A DNA stretch of 7,494 nucleotides, taken from positions 1 to 7,494 of the forward strand of contig JAITWQ010000128.1 of NCBI GenBank assembly GCA_031285215.1. Reading direction: 5' to 3'. Of this stretch, positions 6,901 to 7,494 are shown in pieces. Both the position numbers and the translations under genes were made by a program. Within the stretch, counting starts at the first letter, position 1, and the number at the start of each line of letters is the position of its first letter. The DNA is from Syntrophobacterales bacterium. GTDB lineage: Bacteria; Desulfobacterota; Syntrophia; Syntrophales; JAAYKM01. The notes under the pieces are model-generated. The model did no database searches, was not told where the DNA came from, and was given only the letters and a program-made list of their open reading frames with translations.

Positions 6901-7494
6901 AGACAAATCCTTTACTCAAGGAAACCCTCTTTGCCTATGACGGCGTGGGAAATTTAACTTCCCGCACCGACGCCAGAAACAACGCCGTTACTTACGCCTA
7001 TGACGCTGTGGACCGTCTGACCCAGGTAAACTATCCCAATCAGACGACGGCAGCTTACACTTACGACGCTTTGGGGCGGATGCTGACGGCGGCCAATCCC
7101 CATATTACCTATACTTACGTCTATGATGCCGACAGCCGCGTTACCTCTGTGACGGACAACCGCGGCTATGGCATTGCCTATCAGTATGACGCAGCGGGTA
7201 ACCGCACGCAAATGACCCTCTTCCCCAATACCCCGGCCCAGCGGATTACCACTTACTCCTATGACAACGCCGGGCGTCCTGCGGGTATCACGAGTACCGC
7301 CGGGGCTTTTACCATATCCTATGACCTAAACGGACGGCGTCAAAACCTGATCTATCCTCATCAGGTGACGGCTTCCTATACTTATGACCATGCGGGACAG
7401 CTGACGGGCCTTACCCATCAGGGGCCGGGCCAGTTGATCGCCTCTTTCACCTACAGTCTGGACGCCGTGGGGAACCGAACGGCCCAAAGCGGCA
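3954..7494 (+). CDS. Secreted YD-repeat (Rhs-family) protein with Ig-like repeats, 3' end outside window
   Basis: One reading frame without a stop for 1180 codons, running off the right edge. AGGAG (3943-3947) six bases upstream fixes the start. Residues 1-33 are a Sec signal peptide (basic start with hydrophobic core about 16-28); C33 has W before it, so it is not a good lipobox. Residues 34-130 hold four cysteines (59, 84, 94, 116). Three Ig-like repeats follow (131-228, 229-329, 330-435). Residues 445-500 resemble the Rhs entry domain (SLSYSR, then GPLGQGWMHSY). From about 564 to the edge run some 26 YD repeats of the form YxYD-xxG-xxxxxTD-xxxN. In Rhs and teneurin-like proteins such repeats build a hollow beta shell that encloses a C-terminal domain, often a toxin. 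That C-terminal end, including any DPxG-type core boundary, lies beyond the window, so effector, adhesin or other roles cannot be separated. No VgrG, PAAR or immunity gene is visible. The signal peptide points to Sec export rather than type VI loading. Sampled stretches of the N-terminal part are AT-richer than the YD part. Confidence 0.88.
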   Translation, partial: MGSFHRLFSFPRMIRITLLLLFYCFFFAPQAWCGSVSVTASVGADGGVTVTANGTFAACINPNGTTTNSGWVYLYPPNYYTSDCQASGNGSASCFKVYNRSGLHGDNVFTGKVTDCQGTVTDTYTLSLDNTPTVSVTSPIGTVSGPFDIAGTATFTPTLSETKGWIKLFLNGSSTWMPSKTCKTETCSFSYEELTGTKRELTSGEYTVRLEATQSLTASDTSAFTVNNTPTVTVTSPSGTVSGPFNITGTATFKPTLSATKGTIKFYLNNSLLPMASKTCSTETCSFNYEEVKGTKYEMNHGGPYTAKLVAESAWSGSVSDISTFNVDNMPAIAITSPQSGTVSASTAMLSDITGIATFKPTSSATKGTIKLYMNGSLYATTTKTCTTEICSFSYKEVKGQIFNFQAGSNYTIKLEATAGGASASDTKAIEVVADEAEDGKLKICDLASSANVASGDLADSLELFSLTGSGLSLSYSRMEERKGPLGQGWMHSYAARVESGGTNYFLTEGNGSRTTLASKGSNTYMPNGSIFPKLVVVPNQSSTLTFQDGRRYLFDQNGKLQSMADRNGNAAVLTYDNAGLLTQVTDHAGRVITFTHDLDNRIETITDLMGNIHNMTHTDDFLTEVTTTPPGGGSSASHTWSYAYNNEGLLSAKTSPAGHTTLYAYDTLRRVNQVTTPDGKTKTITYPAAGTTTAVRTTTFTDEDGGIWTYIYDVQKGRLQSLTDPLGNVTAYTYDSSKRLTARTDARNNKTTYTYDAAGNVATMTDALNKKTSYLYNALGQVTKITNPLNGITNITYDTLGNLLTTTSPLGNVTTYTYDARGNVTSITDARNKVTAFTYDNYNNLLTVTDATNLTTTFTYDAFGNRLTETDGLGQTTTFTYDTFNRLQSVTDSLNNTTHYAYDDMGNMITLTDAKNRNTAYEYTWKNNISKVTDALNGMTTYAYGAACGSCGGGANTLTSLTDAKGQTTSWHYDLAGRLTKETNPLLKETLFAYDGVGNLTSRTDARNNAVTYAYDAVDRLTQVNYPNQTTAAYTYDALGRMLTAANPHITYTYVYDADSRVTSVTDNRGYGIAYQYDAAGNRTQMTLFPNTPAQRITTYSYDNAGRPAGITSTAGAFTISYDLNGRRQNLIYPHQVTASYTYDHAGQLTGLTHQGPGQLIASFTYSLDAVGNRTAQSG
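4344..5258 (+). repeat. Three tandem Ig-like repeats with a Cx4C pair
   Basis: Units at 4344-4637, 4638-4940 and 4941-5258 encode 98, 101 and 106 residues. Each begins with a strand of the form TPTVxVTSP, followed by GTVSGPF (altered in unit 3), then GTATFKPTLSATKGTIKxYLN and a KTCxTExCSFxYEE block, and ends in xTVRLEA-like and FxVxN strands. The cysteines are C182/C187, C280/C285 and C386/C391. The first two units are closest; the third has a longer variant of the GTVS segment. The fold call (bacterial Ig-like beta sandwich) is from the strand pattern. The paired cysteines would form disulfides after export. Confidence 0.8.
5643..7494 (+). repeat. YD-repeat array
   Basis: About 26 degenerate units encoding YxYD-xxGN-xxxxTD-xxx, from residue 564 to the window edge. 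Between residues 735 and 945 (DNA 6156-6788) the second tyrosine recurs every 21 residues without exception (735, 756, 777, 798, 819, 840, 861, 882, 903, 924, 945), a 63-base period. After the CGSCGGG insert the register resumes at 974 and continues at 995, 1016 and 1037, then becomes irregular (1057, 1078, 1103, 1123, 1144, 1167). The DNA is repetitive enough to make assembly or recombination errors possible here. Confidence 0.9.
6798..6818 (+). other. CGSCGGG motif within the YD array
   Basis: Residues C949 and C952 form a CxxC followed by three glycines, inserted after a YAYG unit and adding 8 residues to the 21-residue register (945 to 974). Similar C-x-S-C-G-G elements occur at this kind of position in YD-repeat proteins I recall from Desulfobacterota and relatives. 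They are the only cysteines in the YD part visible here. A disulfide in the exported protein or a metal site are both possible. Confidence 0.6.

Overview
The window reads as chromosomal DNA from a Gram-negative bacterium of medium GC content. I lean towards Desulfobacterota (the former Deltaproteobacteria), but only as an inference. The grounds are the paired, Sec-exported M16B peptidases, one with a long helical insert, and a secreted YD-repeat protein with a CxxC-GGG element. Nothing here fixes the taxonomy; there is no rRNA or other marker gene.

Layout. Positions 1-690 are visibly AT-richer than the rest and look like accessory or eroded DNA. They hold a hairpin and promoter candidate, a 75-residue VapB-like antitoxin (220-447), and overlapping its end the first codons of what looks like its PIN-type toxin, cut off by a stop at 466. 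A 39-codon ORF of unknown nature (499-618) follows. Positions 689-3734 are a tight two-gene operon for exported M16B metallopeptidase subunits. The first carries the zinc site (HFLEH) but lacks the substrate-binding Arg/Tyr pair. The second has lost the zinc site but keeps the Arg/Tyr pair. Together they should form one heteromeric peptidase in the periplasm.

Positions 3735-3953 are a non-coding gap with a weak terminator candidate, a promoter candidate and a strikingly A-poor stretch. From 3954 to the end of the window runs one uninterrupted reading frame of at least 1180 codons, which continues beyond the window. It has a Sec signal peptide, a cysteine-containing N-terminal region, three tandem Ig-like repeats each with a Cx4C pair, an Rhs-type entry segment (GPLGQGW), and then about 26 YD repeats, eleven of them spaced by exactly 21 residues. 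Its C-terminal part, which in this family decides the function (toxin, adhesin or other), is outside the window.

The most interesting items are the complementary split active site of the M16 pair, the architecture of the YD-repeat protein (Ig-like Cx4C repeats ahead of a YD shell, on a Sec signal), and the decapitated toxin behind an apparently intact antitoxin. I see no mobile element ends, tRNA, rRNA or CRISPR array.
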